Position numbers and translations under genes: made by a program. Below, one piece after another: positions 25,985-38,351 of a stretch of DNA of 64,000 nt (within the stretch, counting starts at the first letter, position 1; every line of letters starts with the position of its first letter). Source of the stretch: Thysanoteuthis rhombus (lineage: Eukaryota; Mollusca; Cephalopoda; Oegopsida; Thysanoteuthidae). The notes beneath the pieces are model-generated. The model saw nothing but the letters and a program-made list of their open reading frames with translations. It was not told the origin of the DNA and did no database searches. The stretch is from positions 32,502,716 to 32,566,715 of the forward strand of contig OY735220.1 of NCBI GenBank assembly GCA_963457665.1, read 5' to 3'.

Positions 25985-26457
25985 TTTTTCCTCTTCTATT
26001 TAAATATACCATTCGACTTACTGGTTCACAAGATGTTTTCATAAATCAGGGACTTGCAATCAGAATGTTGATAAGCAACGAAGAAAATAGGCCACATGTC
26101 AAGATCACAGATTAATAAATAGAATTAGAATATCCTAAGCTTTGTTCAGGCAATTCAACTTCTTTGTGTTATTGTTGTTACCACAGAACGTTCCGGTCGA
26201 TCCATTCTACAGCCTTCTTCAGGTACATAATTCGTAAGGAAACGTCATTTTTGCGACCATCTCCTAAACTTATTCTCAAATTTGAATGTAATTCCGAATA
26301 TGAACGTCTGCTAAACAAAAAGCTCAGAAACTATATGATTAATAAGTTAGTTAAAATGCAACATGTAGATTCAAGTATTTTCTTTTTCAAGTTCATTTTC
26401 TCACTTTTCCTAGTAAGTACCAAATTTTAAGATACTACACTTTAAACTAAAAAGTGC

Positions 26458-26640
26458 ATACTACTACCAATGCCATTGTCAAGGAGAGCAACTGTGCATG
26501 GATCCGCCCCAAATCTTATCAAATCTTCCATACCCCAATGTCCATCCATTCACAAAATTTCATTGCGATTCATTGAGGAGTTTTAGAGATATTGTGCAGA
26601 CAGACAGACAGACGATATACTTCGTTGGCTGAGGTTAATT
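26458..26640 (+). repeat. Family D repeat
   Basis: Contains 'aactgtgcatggatccgccccaaatctt', 'aaatttcattgcgattcattgagga', 'gagatattgtgcagacagacagacagac' and a closing 'cttcgttggctgaggttaat', the most family-like of the D copies. Confidence 0.65.
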
Positions 26641-26869
26641 AGAAGATGAAAACCGATTTCACACTAGAACAAAAGCCAGTCAGTCTCGCTTCTATAAAAC
26701 CTGCATATTCCCACGGCAGAGTTTTTTCTACAGTATATTAAGCGGCATTCCTACAATACATGAAAAAAGTTCTCCTACATGATAAAGACATTCAAGTCTT
26801 TGCTTCTTACACACAGGGAAGTTGTGTTGGTTTATATTTATGGCCAGTATTGAGCACAGCATTTTGTAG

Positions 26870-27050
26870 GACTATTGGAAATATCATGCAGACAGACATG
26901 AGCATATGCATAAATAAATGAAAAAAATGGAAAATACTCCTGGATCCGCTCCAAAATGTTGCTACTTTTTTTAAGTCCTTTGCCCACCCTTCCATAAGAC
27001 GTCATTGAACTTTATATCGCGTGGACAAACAGAAAGAAAGACGGACGAAC
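26870..27050 (+). repeat. Family D fragments
   Basis: Two partial cores: 'actattggaaatatcatgcagacagacat' near 26872, then 'ctcctggatccgctccaaaatg' and 'gtcattgaactttatatcgcgtggacaaacag' at 26937-27032. It looks like two overlapping truncated insertions. Confidence 0.5.
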
Positions 27051-27058
27051 AAAAATAC

Positions 27059-27256
27059 CAGTGTTGCCAACTCAAAATATATTTTTGCGCAAGTTTGACT
27101 GCAAGAAAGTGCCAAATTTAAAAAATACGTAGAAAATGCCAAAACACACCGAAAAGATGCTAAAGATAGTCTCCAAATTGTCCAAATGGCGATTTTCGCG
27201 CTGCGCTGCCACAATAAGAAACGCGCTAAATTTAGTGCCTATGAGCTAAACTGGTA
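27059..27256. mobile_element. hAT-like MITE, about 200 bp
   Basis: The left end is CAGTGTTGCCAACTC. The reverse complement of the right end is TAGTGTTACCAGTTTAGC, so the termini are diverged inverted copies with the CAGTG start typical of hAT elements. No convincing 8-bp duplication flanks it. A third related end lies at 27780-27838, so an alternative is one 780-bp element spanning 27059-27838. Confidence 0.5.
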
Positions 27257-27439
27257 ACACTACCCAATATTCTCCAATTCCAAGATAAAAATGACCAGGA
27301 CAGTTCATAGTATTAAGCACAACAGTTCAAAACACAGACATCCAGAAATACTAAAGAGGCAATGACATGGAATCTGAAAAGGGACTTGAGAAACGAATTT
27401 GATCTATAAACCGTAAGTCTCACGCTCTCACATGCAAGC

Positions 27440-27600
27440 CAGCACAGCCGCCCTGACAAGCACACACAAACGTAAACAAACGAACGCGTACACAAGCGAG
27501 CACACACACACACAGCAAGCGTGCACACATACACACTAGCGAGTACATTCACAAGCGAGCGCGTACACACACAAAACGAGCACACACACACACACAGCAG
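27440..27600. repeat. CA-rich imperfect minisatellite
   Basis: Irregular alternation of (CA)n with aagcgagc/aacgagc blocks, for example gcgagcacacac and aagcgagcgcgtacacac. The open frame crossing it on the minus strand encodes only a valine/cysteine repeat and is not a gene. Confidence 0.7.
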
Positions 27601-27779
27601 TTTGTAAATAAGCCGATTTATTTTCATACCACGCGTTCACTGTGTTGCCCATGGAGCGCTTTTCACCCTAAATTTATCACCTCTCTCGTTTTTCGCAGAG
27701 AGAAAATCGTTCAATTACCGCAAGCATTCTGGGTATTTTTGACCATTCTTAGCATCATTGAGGCGTGTTATAGTCATTA

Positions 27780-27838
27780 AAAAACTAACTTTTGCGCCTC
27801 AAACTAGCGCGTAAATATTTTATAAGTTGGCAACACAA
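27780..27838 (-). mobile_element. Solo hAT-like terminus
   Basis: The reverse complement reads GTGTTGCCAACTTATAAAATATTTACGCGCTAGTTTGA (quoted across two lines of sense), matching the left end at 27061-27100 over about 38 bp with few mismatches. It is either the far end of a larger element or a separate truncated copy. Confidence 0.5.
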
Positions 27839-27839
27839 C

Positions 27840-29756
27840 GCGTTTGTCAGTTATTCAGCAGGAAGATTATCGAGTCAGAAGAGCAAGGCATGCTCCAAAC
27901 ATTTTATAACCAACTCACCAACCAGTATACATTTTCAAAGACTTGCTGTCGTCGCTACAGCACTACAATAACGCAAGTAGACAGTACGGTGACACTCTGG
28001 GGCGAGTGTCAGTTTTATGAAGGCAGGTCAGAAGTAGATTAGACCTGACCGTGAAACCTTAGTGCAAGGGTGCGTGTGTAACAAGTGCGTAAGCCAAACG
28101 GCAGTTGTAACACTATTGAGATAAAAATACAGAGCTGACCCGACAAATAACTGAACTAAGCGACTGCTTGGGGTCCCCAAATCAAATTCTGCTTAGGGCC
28201 TCATAAAAGCTTAGGCCGAGGGTGACCAGAGAGAGAGAGAGAGATAACGATAAACGAAAAACTAAGACGGTCGCTACAATTTAACCGGCAATAAATCACG
28301 TACGATTATTAGCCGCGATCTTTTACAAAAGCATGCCTACACGTCTCACGACAGGGAGTCTCAAGAAATGTATACATACTGATTTTATCTGTCAATTGTT
28401 TTGTAGCGTCTATTATTGGCCAAGAAACTCTGGATTTTTTTTTTTTACATTCAAACAACAGATTTATTCTAGAAATGCGAACTAACAACAAAGTTCTCAA
28501 AAGATTAAGGTGTGTAACAAAAATTGCACTGGTCGGAGAGATAAGTGGCGCCAGCCCCCGTCAAGCAGCTGGTTGGTAGTTGGGGTGGTCAGAAAAACGC
28601 ATGTGACAAAATGCCCCAGGGGGAATAAAGGTCCACACGGAAAAACACCCACTAGAGCCCACGGCACTCTTGCACAAATTCCCAAGTCTCGCCCAGGGCA
28701 CATGAAACCCTTGCTCTTGCACTTAATGCTCCATGCTTGTGACCTTGTGTCAGACTAAGCTATTTAAATATCGATTAAGGAGTGGCGCACAACAGTGAGA
28801 ACCATTTTGATGATACATGATAGAGTTCTAAAATTTTGTTTTCCGTTTGGTGTGAAGCTTTCTTAGTAAGAAGCCAAGTTGGCTGACATTAGCTAGTCCA
28901 AATTTCACGGGAGCTCTACAGTTGTGGCCTTGTGCTAAGATTCAGGACGCCTCACTGAGAAGAAATAGTCAGCAAGTTATGGGGTTGCCATGCATTCATA
29001 TTATCCACGAATATATATTAATGATCAAGGTTGTTTTCTGGTTACATAGAGAGGCATACCTAATGGGGATGCGGGGGTTCGAAACCCGCCAATTCTCGAC
29101 CAGTAGGCAAATTTGAAGAGGATTTGTTGGAGAAATGTAATATATCTCCGAGACATTTGAAATAGATATTTTTGTATAGATCCCTAGGCTATGTCCAATT
29201 TCTAAACCTTTTCTTGATGGCCACACCCACTTCGAGTCCTGTACCTCCAATAATTTTTGGATGCACCCACTTTATCAGCAAATTAGAGGCCCGCGTCCCC
29301 AATAATAATTATTAGGTACGCCTCTGGTTACTGACTGCACTAGTGTCGGGGCAGAATGGCTTCCGGAACGTAGTTTTTTGTTTTAAATGATCAGATATGG
29401 CAACTCTAAGCTAGCACCATCGACCATTCCTACTGTAGTAAGTGAGAGTCCAAGTAGGTTTCCCAAAATTAAATATGAAGCTTAGTAGATATTAATACGT
29501 TTAATAACTACAGTCAAGCTTGCCTTTGAGCAGGTTATCAAGTGACAGATGGGAGCCTGGTGGTACGAGACCCGTCTCCAAGACAGAATCTCCTCATTGC
29601 ACTGGCGAAGTCAAGAGTATGCCCTTGATGTCAGCAGTAAAAACAGAGGAACCAAGATATTTTCAAGCATGTAATTATATTAAGAAAAGACCTAGTTTCG
29701 TGCATTGCATCCGCTAGTACGCTAAATGAATACTGCTCTTAATCTCAGCCCTTCCA

Positions 29757-29762
<6 letters not shown>
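27840..29762. other. Non-coding stretch with eroded repeats
   Basis: A short segment at 28163-28230 (cttggggtccccaaatc...cttagggcctcataaaagcttaggccg) resembles 57305-57365 and 46600-46693, probably eroded hAT-type ends. 'gggggttcgaaacccgcc' at 29076 is B-box-like but has no A box nearby. No gene is supported. Confidence 0.4.

Positions 29763-29765
<3 letters not shown>

Positions 29766-29803
<38 letters not shown>
29766..29803. repeat. (AC)n microsatellite
   Basis: About 19 uninterrupted CA units, preceded by a short TC run. Confidence 0.95.
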
Positions 29804-29807
<4 letters not shown>

Positions 29808-29809
29808 TA

Positions 29810-31910
29810 CAATGTTTGTCTGACATATGATATCACGAGTAGGATCCATTATATACTAGTTTGTTCCAGTGAAAAAAATATTTATAATTATACTTGAATT
29901 TCTATGAAGAAAAAAAATTGTAATTTTGTTCCAAATATAGAGTCCATGGGTTCAAATCGTGGTTGGGAGTTTTTTTTCTCTCAGCAAAATGTTTACCGCT
30001 GATTGGAAAAGTCCAGTGTTACAGACAGCGTCCATTCATAAGAATAGAAACACGTTAAAACTTCTAATCACTTTAATGATAGCAAACGCAGTAGTATAGC
30101 AAATTCTGGGTGATGATGATGGGGGTGGGTGGGTGTAAATCAGTTGTATTTTTCAGCGCCTACTGCATTTGAACCGGATTACATCGACAAGGTTTCGGCC
30201 TTTCTTGTCGCTGCCCACTGACTTTACTGCTACCTCACAACTTCCCTTTTAATCATTTTTTGTTCCAACCAACGAAATATTTCTGGTAAAAATCATGATT
30301 AAGCAACTAATTTTGGATTTTTTTCAATTACCAAGAATTTGCCGATGCAAGATTCGGCGCTCAATCTTAATTGAAAATGAAGGAGAGGGGATCTTCAATG
30401 TCCAGGAAATGAGGTAAGCGTTACTCATAATATAGGGTATATAAACACCGATGTATCACACCATTAAACTGAATTTTTTTTCAGAAATACTAATCTCGAC
30501 TTGGAGTAATTCATTGGTTGACAATTGATCAATTGATTCTAATATATATATATATAAGTTTTTAGAATACTGTTTAAGGAAGATTAGAAAACACGAATTA
30601 CCTCAATCAATATCAAAGATGATGTTCGATCATTTTATGCAATGGACGTTCGCATATTCTAAGCATGCAGTGATGATCTCCATTTGTCATTACTGACAAT
30701 AGATAGAACAATCATTTTGTTGTTGTTTAATTGGTAATGAGATTTTACATGTGGATACGATGCAGTTTTTACAGACTAACACTGTAAGTACGAAATCGAG
30801 TTTCACACTAAGGTTTATTACTACTAAAGGGGTTTATCGTATAGGTAAGAAGATCTCTGTCTCTCTTCACAGTATGCCAGTGACGAGATCACAATTAAGA
30901 TAGTTGACGATAAGAGTGTATGGATAGATAGATAGATTCATAGCTTCCTCGAGATTACAGATGTACCTCTTCAATCCAGTAGCCTAGTCACCAAAGGCGT
31001 ACCTGAGGGAGAAGCGATCTTAAATCGTCCCTTCAGATCTCTCATGAAAGAGGCTCCTGAAATCTTTATGAATAGTGATCCCCCTACTCTACTTCTAACA
31101 TTATACAGTAACAAATCTCATAGAATGTAAAAGGGGAGAAACCTCAAGAATCCAAGCCCTCCAGTCCCAAATCTCCGGCTCCGTCCCTGCTTCAGACCTA
31201 ACCATTGCCGGAACACAGAAAATACAATAAGAAATGAATGGTCATCGTCGATTTAATTAGTTTTCTAACTCTACATACGTAATAAATTTTAGCAGTTTAT
31301 CGATTCTTTTTACAATTAAGTGGACACCGTGGAAAAATAATTAAAAAAAATATAATTCAAATTAGATCCTAATGAATGAAAATTATTAGAATTAGTTTAC
31401 GCTTTTTAATTGGTTTTATTACAATGATTTGATACAGGTCCCATTTAATACAAAAATAAACTATGAAAAGTTATATAATTCCGAGTTCCATTCAGTTTTA
31501 TACCGCGATTAGGTTTTTACACGTTCGGTTGGACAAGTCCGTTTATCAACCGCTAATTTACAGTTCAAACTGAGGTTTGAAATCGAATCAATCAACTCTT
31601 GTAGCAGCTGATTCAAACAAGCCAGTCCACGCTAATAACCGGAGCACAGAGCGTTAGACTACGGATTGTACTAAACAACTGCGACCCGAATTCGAACTGG
31701 TCATAGATTCCCTTTTATAAACGTGGGTATAATTTTTAATAAATCACTGCGACAGGGTTTGTAGTAAGTCTTCTTTGTCAGCCAAGTTTTCAAAATATCT
31801 TTATGATGCATTTCATGTGTAATAACCAAAAAATTCCAAATTCTATGGTTTTTAAGAAATGCCTTTGTTGATTTCATCGCAAATGGAAAGAAGAATTGAA
31901 TCAATCGAGA
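29810..31910. other. Non-coding stretch
   Basis: AT-rich, with a short AT run at about 30542-30555 and GATA units at 30924-30935. I see no gene. Confidence 0.5.
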
Positions 31911-31914
31911 TACC

Positions 31915-32290
31915 GTTTAATCGGTGAATGCAACGTGCTCTTTCCATGATATTCATAATAAAAATGAAGTTCTGAGAAGATTGAAACCTATTAGGAAACT
32001 GTCGCTTAAAATAGGAAACAGCTGACATTTTTGGGGACATATAATGAAGAAGGGAGTTCGGGAGAATTCAGTGCTCACCGATTGCACAGACGGCAAATAA
32101 GGAGCAACGGTAGGCAACGAGTAACGTACTTGAAGGGTCTGAGCACGTGAGTGGCGGACTGAATACCACAAGGTGTAGGAGAGCAGGCGCTGCTAAGAGC
32201 GACTAGGGGAAAGATGCTTTGGAGAGACATGATCATCTGAAAGGACATGACACACAAAGAAGATTCGCTGATTAATGACAAGGACGGGAA
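31915..32290 (+). pseudogene. LINE family 3 reverse transcriptase, C-terminal end
   Basis: Two frames together spell the C-terminal region of a non-LTR reverse transcriptase. First come V-L-R-R-L-K-P-I-R-K-L and the G-H-I-M-K-K-G-V-x-E-N-x-V-L-T block (31968-32080). After a frameshift near 32090 come G-R-Q-R-V-T-Y-L-K-G-L-S-T, I-P-Q-G-V-G-E-Q-A-L-L-R-A-T and L-W-R-D-M-I-I. In-frame stops interrupt the second part (for example TGA after L-S-T). It is the same family as the minus-strand fragment at 63346-63690, which shares M-R-K-E-G-L-E-N-L and L-L-x-A-T. Dead 5'-truncated copy. Confidence 0.75.
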
Positions 32291-32294
32291 GAGT

Positions 32295-34690
32295 ACGAAG
32301 TCGATAGGATAATTACGTTGGAGCGGGAGGGGGGGAATTCTGGCAGGAGTATCGAAGATATGTAATGATCGGTTACGTTTAGGTATTTGAATATCTGATA
32401 CGCTGGTTTAAAAAAAACAAAACAAAAAATTGTCTTTTTAAATCAAGCAGAACCATCGTAGAAATCGGATACGCTGTAATGTTTCGGGTTTGAAAGGTTA
32501 TACTTACAATTCATATCTAATACTATTGATTTGTATGTAGCTTGACAGGATGCTTAAAAACCACCACCTGTGAAGAGCTTAAAAATCATAAGAACTTGAG
32601 CTTGCTTGCAGGGATGGTTGAATACCTGTAACTGGTCGTTGGTCCAGCCCAATCAAAAGCCAGGATCTAAACTACTTATATACAAAGCTGGCAAGCACTC
32701 AAAATTGAATAATTGGCGCTACACAATCTTTATACTCCTATTCTCCACCCATACACACACATCTGGCTTTGTGCTGTATCAAGGTAAACTTAGTAATTGT
32801 TTAAAAATTCTAACAACATTTCTGTCTGAATTTTTGAGAAGAATTATCCCATGAATCTTTCTGACTAGTTTCGGACGATGTCCTATCTAGGCTTCTTCGA
32901 GTGAACTTTGCATCCGGTAACTTTCCGAGTATTTTGAATGGAACCATTTTTCATCCAGACTACGGAACAATAACTTAGTGAGTATAGGCGTGACTTCCCG
33001 CTGCTAATTTCATCTAATTCCCGGGAGTAACTTGACGATCATAAAGGAGGACTTTGCAGACAGCTTTGAAAAGTTGAAAGGACGCTAGGATATGTGAAGT
33101 CGACAAAGGGATTTCTTTGTAGTGGCTATTCATCGTTAATATCAAATGGTTTAGTACTTTTCTGAAAATACATGTCTGGAAACCCATACTGGTTCATGGG
33201 GACCCATTTCCCAGGCAGCACTTCCCCACTTCACGTCTTGGTACCTGCAGCAAAAGCTGGCGAAACTGGGGAAATATATGGGTACTCCACTAAAAAAAAA
33301 ACATGAGTCGTATTTGAACTCACCGAGTACCAAATAATTATATTATAATTCTTTCAAAGGAAAGAAATGATCCCCTGAATATGAACAATTTTCAATGCAC
33401 AATTCACTGATTGCTGAATAATGCTCAGAGAAATTTTAAAAAAAATATTCCCCATATATCCAGAAATGTTTATATTTGTTAATGCAGAAAAGGACTTAAG
33501 CGAAGCTAGAGTGATAGAGTAGCCGTGAATTAAGTATGCAGCGATAAGAAGAGCTGAATCCTTGCCCATGTGTAGAGAGTTCGTATGCTGTAGATATACT
33601 AAAATGCAGTTGTGATTATGGTTTCATTATTCTCCTTACTTCCTCAATTGTCACTGTTTCCATATCATTAGAGACAATGAATGAACATTTTGACATTTCT
33701 TTTATAAATCTTACCCATGATATCACAGGTTATATAACTATTAGTTTAAGAATAAACGCCTGTAGTCTAATATGTGTGATTCTTATTGAAACAAAACAAA
33801 AGGAGATCCAAAAAAAGATAAAATAGGTTTGTAAGAGGCGCAAAGAAACAGAAAGGCGCAAAGAAACAGAGAGGTGCAAAAATGGAGCCAGACAGATTTT
33901 CCAGTGCGTAGAAATCAGATTTCATTCATTCATTTCAGCACAGGTTTCACTTAATTGATGAATGACATCCAACCTCAACAGCTTCTATTCCTGAATCCAG
34001 GAGGAGCAACTATCATGATATCCCAAATATACTGGAGCTTCCCTGTAATTTTGAATCATAAACAACGTTTACGGGGCATAATTTTAACCATAAATGAGGT
34101 CGTGCGCATAAAGCAAATCTAAGCAAATATATACACGTGTATATCTTTTGTAATTCAACAAATACTTGATTAGCTTTTTTTGACCCATGAAATGCGATCT
34201 AAGAATGGATTGGTGAATTATGGAATTATGTAAAGCTACCAATGATCCTGGGTATAAATGGTATTTTCTAATCCCTTATGAGTAAAAAGTTTATTATTAT
34301 TCCCTTCAAAGTTTACTAACCAGAAGAGTTATATTCACATCTGGTTGTTTTTCTAATTCTGTGTGATTAAAAACGTGCAAGACTGCCTGTGGCCTATTTG
34401 GAAATAAAGATATTTCAAATTATCACTGTCCTGATCACAAAAGCAGAGTTTCGAAGGAATAGCCATTTTCTATACTTTGTAGACAGAATCAACAGGGAAA
34501 TGATACTTATTACCCAGGTACAAAAAGATGGTGAAGATACATTGTACGGTGTGATTATTCCGTTTTTTTTTCTTTCTTACCTTTCCTTTTAATCTAACGA
34601 TTTTCATTGTTCACTTGTGTGGTTTTGCTGAAGCTGATTGGATTGTTTCAAGATCGGAATCCCAGATGTCATAATTTGACCCATTGCACA
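32295..34690. other. Non-coding stretch
   Basis: AT-rich. A 17-bp unit (aggcgcaaagaaacaga) is repeated about 2.5 times at 33835-33880. No gene is recognised. Confidence 0.5.
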
Positions 34691-34697
34691 AGAAATG

Positions 34698-34739
<42 letters not shown>

Positions 34740-34740
34740 A
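34698..34740. repeat. (AT)n-(GT)n microsatellite
   Basis: AT run 34698-34724 passing into GT 34724-34739, the same compound type as 51771-51816. Confidence 0.95.
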
Positions 34741-34744
34741 ACCT

Positions 34745-35680
34745 GTTCATGTAACCTATGATATCACTACGACCAAGCAAAAACTTTCATTCACTGATGA
34801 TTACACAGAGTGACACCACGAATTTTGGTGATAGAGTAAAAAATGTTTCTATCTTTTCTTGCCACTGTCCACTAACTTTACAGCTACTCTATCGCTCCGT
34901 TGCCTAGATATAGCCCCTTTATGTACAAACAAACTAAGAAGTTTTGGCTGTAAAGAACGAGTGACAATTAAAAAGAGAAAGAGAGGGACGGACATTCCCT
35001 CACTATCTATATACTGATAAAATTCTCAATCTGTTTATCTATGTGTGTCATCAAATTAGCCAAAGCGATGCATTGTCGCTATATAATCTACCCTATGATA
35101 AGTTTTTAGACAAGGTTAGAAAAATACAACTGCAAATAAATTTGATAAGATTATCGATAACCAATTAATCCTTGTTTTTCGATTCTTCTAGAAATAAGAC
35201 GACCATTTCAAGACCAGACATGCATAGATGTGGTGCAATGGTCGATTGGGGTTTCACTTCGCGAGGCTTGATGCTGCTCTGCGAAGTCAAGTCTAAAATC
35301 GGCTGAGACCCAAAAAACCAACGCTCTTATGTCCTTGCGACAATAGTTGCGCGGGCTAAAGAGAATTTTCGCTGATAACCTACGCACACGTTAGCGTGTG
35401 TGGTATCCCTGTATTAAACCGATCTTGTGTGACATTGTTCTCGTTGGGGATCGGACAAATAGACTATTAACTTTTCCTCAGGTCAGTCATTGATATTTTT
35501 GTCGATCTTGCTCATAACCTTCTGTTAAGATGCTCCCATCCAAGCACAATAGGATTGAGACAAGGCCATTGAAACGATTTACAACAAAACTTAGCCCTGA
35601 TCTGCCTTTTGTCCGAACTGCACCGCATACCATAACTCCTACTCCTCCATGTTACACCTTTCCCCGGCATCAATCCTGCG
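34745..35680. other. Non-coding stretch
   Basis: 'tgtggtgcaatggtcga' at 35229 matches a tRNA A box but no B box follows, so I do not call a tRNA. A 61-codon frame at 35530-35715 overlaps the start of the Tc1 remnant and is not itself transposase-like. Confidence 0.4.
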
Positions 35681-35684
35681 ATAG

Positions 35685-35895
35685 GTGGTTCATAGCCCTG
35701 ACCTCAATCCTCTAGAGCATGGCTTGTAGTTTCTTGACAGAAGATAACGAGCAAGATGAATTACTCACATGAGAAAAATGTCAGGAGGATGGAAAAATAT
35801 GAATCAATCAGTAATCGATAACCTAATCAAATGCGTTAGAGTAGCCAAATAGTCTAAGGAAGGCCAACAGAATAAGGATATGAAATTTCACTTGA
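35685..35895 (+). pseudogene. Tc1-like transposase, C-terminal remnant
   Basis: In one frame near 35690-35725 the sequence reads V-V-H-S-P-D-L-N-P-L-E-H-G-L, the diagnostic Tc1 catalytic-region motif (usually W-P-x-x-S-P-D-L-N-P-I-E-x-x-W, carrying the second Asp of the DDE triad). Further on, about 35770-35870, another frame reads W-K-N-M-N-Q-S-V-I-D-N-L-I-K-C-V, the family's conserved C-terminal block. Stops and frameshifts separate the two. The N-terminal DNA-binding part and inverted repeats are not seen. Confidence 0.7.
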
Positions 35896-35899
35896 TTTG

Positions 35900-37062
35900 C
35901 ACAATCATTGTTGGAGCTTTTAAAAGTAAAACGGCATTTGTATCTTTTACCCGGGCTAAAAAAACTCACCATATGTCAACGTATATTGTATCAAGGTACC
36001 CCTAAAATGCGCACAGAATCATGTTTGTAAAGGATTGCTAGATTCACCAAAACAGGTATCCCTGCGTTCCCTCACTTTTTTTTTCTCAACATTATACCAC
36101 TGACAATCTCAGCCCCAAGGCTGGGCTACGTGTTCAAGGATGCAATTTTTTTAATGCTTTGCTCAGACATTCTGAATGATGGTTCGTAACATCAAGATGA
36201 TTATATAAATTCACATATTATTCTGTTGCTATTAGAGAAATAGGAATTAGTCTTTCAACAGTCTGGAAGTTAAAATTGCTTGTCAGGGGAGATGAGCTTA
36301 TTGCTAATAGAGACGACCTCTTGTCAACGTTGAGGATCAGATTACTTATCAATCCCAATAGTGGTAGCATGATGGCCGTGTAATCGGGGTCAGTGACATA
36401 GCGTTGGGTGAAACTTATATATATATACATGTATAGAAAGGAAAAGAAAGTAAACCTTAGTGAAACGTCAAACGCCTTTCACAAAAGGCTGCTCTCATAG
36501 ATAAAGGGACAAGGGATTTTTGCACCTCGCACCCCAGTGTACTCAATTACATTTAACAAGAGGTCAGTTGTGCTTTAAAACGTTTAGAAAAGGTTATTAC
36601 AGATTTTACAAATTCCTCTACTCACACATACAAACACACACAAATACAGACCTAACAAAACAGAAAAAATATTAGCGAACGACAGCTTTCAAAGATTCAT
36701 TCGTCACTTCCACCAAAACATGTTATTGAGCTGCATTTTAAAGGGTCGTTTCGTTTCATCAACTGCACGTGTAGAAAATATTTGCAAAGCTACCTCTGTT
36801 CCTCTGACTTCTTTCGATATTCACACAGGTATTGTACCAGTGATATTTTGAGATATAAATATTTGTTATGCAAATTGAAGGTTGCATAATTTCGTCTGGA
36901 TTTTGAAAGCTTCAGTGTCTATGATGAGAGTCATGAAATCAGTGGCTGCAAATTTAAGGACATGCGATAGTAGTTAGAAGCACATGCTTGTAGAGATTTC
37001 AAAATCAGCAAAGCACGTTTTTAGAGTAAGTCTCTAAGATAAAGCTTGGATTATCGGGGGGA
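35900..37062. other. Non-coding stretch
   Basis: AT-rich unique-looking DNA. Nothing supported. Confidence 0.5.
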
Positions 37063-37065
37063 GGG

Positions 37066-37542
37066 GTTGAGGTAAGGTGAGGCAAGATGACGTCAGTGCA
37101 CGCGTGAGGTCGAGGCCAGGCGAGATGACCTCAGTGCACGCGTGAGGTCGAGGCCAGGCGAGATGACCTCAGTGCACGCGTGAGGTCGAGGCCAGGCGAG
37201 ATGACCTCAGTGCACGCGTGAGGTCGAGGCCAGGCGAGATGACCTCAGTGCACGCGTGAGGTCGAGGCCAGGCGAGATGACCTCAGTGCACGCGTGAGGT
37301 CGAGGCCAGGCGAGATGACCTCAGTGCACGCGTGAGGTCGAGGCCAGGCGAGATGACCTCAGTGCACGCGTGAGGTCGAGGCCAGGCGAGATGACCTCAG
37401 TGCACGCGTGAGGTCGAGGCCAGGCGAGATGACCTCAGTGCACGCGTGAGGTCGAGGCCAGGCGAGATGACCTCAGTGCACGCGTGAGGTCGAGGCCAGG
37501 CGAGATGACCTCAGTGCACGCGTGAGGTCGAGGTCAGGCGAG
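37066..37542 (+). repeat. 38-bp GC-rich satellite, 12.5 copies
   Basis: The decamer GTGCACGCGT occurs 12 times at exactly 38-bp spacing, from 37096 to 37514. Units between the first and last are identical by eye. The unit is about 66% G+C (25 of 38) with four CpGs, in strongly AT-rich surroundings. Each unit contains an inverted pair GACCTCA...TGAGGTC around GTGCACGCG, giving nuclear-receptor-like half-sites TGACCT and AGGTCG facing outward, plus a GCGTG core. The first unit is variant, with TGACGTCA (37088-37095), and the last has aggtcagg for aggccagg. The unit length is not a multiple of three and there are no spacers, so it is neither coding nor CRISPR. Confidence 0.97.
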
Positions 37543-37544
37543 TC

Positions 37545-38345
37545 TCAACTCCTGTTCAGCTCTTTCGCTTGCGAGTAAAATCCCTTATATTGCGTAATGA
37601 TATTTCTGCATTTAGATTGAATCAGGGCTTTCGAAACTGGTCAGCAGACCACAGGGAATCCGTCAAATAATAGTGGGGTCCTCAGTTGCAAATTTAAATT
37701 GATACCACAAATTTAGAATTAGGACAATAGATCGCGACCATAAGCCAAGTCGGAAGATCTGTTGTGAATCAAACACTACAACCGAAGCTCCGTGAGAGAT
37801 ATTCTATCCTGCGAGCTCCACTGGACGAATCATTCATCATACAGCTATCAAAAAACATAATTATTACTCAGATCTATACCATACATAAGGATTCGAATTG
37901 ATGTGATCCATAATTTCTGAGTTCAAGGCCTGCTTATTATTGTAGTCCATCAATAACTATTTAAAAAAATAAATGCTAAAAATAGGGGTCAGCCAGAATA
38001 TTTCCTTAATAGAAGGGATACTTGAGCTTCCAAGGTTTCGAAACCCTTAGATTAAAGGAAGTGGCACTCCTTGTGGTTTGAAGAGTCAAGATGATAATTA
38101 TGAAGGCCATCAGAAGTGAGTAAATTCCCTAGAAGGTGCTCCATAAATATAGTCGTGTTAAAATTTAGATTTGTAATTCTGAACACTAGTGCAGACCCAA
38201 GGAGACAATTTGAATATATCGGGGGCTCATTAAGGATTTGGTTGTTGAGAGCAAAAAGCATTCCGCGGCTCAAAACTGAGTCGTGCTAAAGCTCAACTGA
38301 ATAATTTTTAATCATACAGTACTATCAATCCCTCTGCACAGTTTT
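37545..38345. other. Non-coding stretch
   Basis: AT-rich. The 73-codon minus-strand frame at 38052-38273 is unrecognised. Confidence 0.5.
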
Positions 38346-38351
38346 GTGCAG

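Noticed and set aside
35225-35300. tRNA gene from an A-box match
   Set aside because: No B box or acceptor pairing was found downstream.
37066-37542. CRISPR-like regular repeat array
   Set aside because: The 38-bp units abut each other with no spacers, and the surroundings are animal-type DNA, so it is a satellite.
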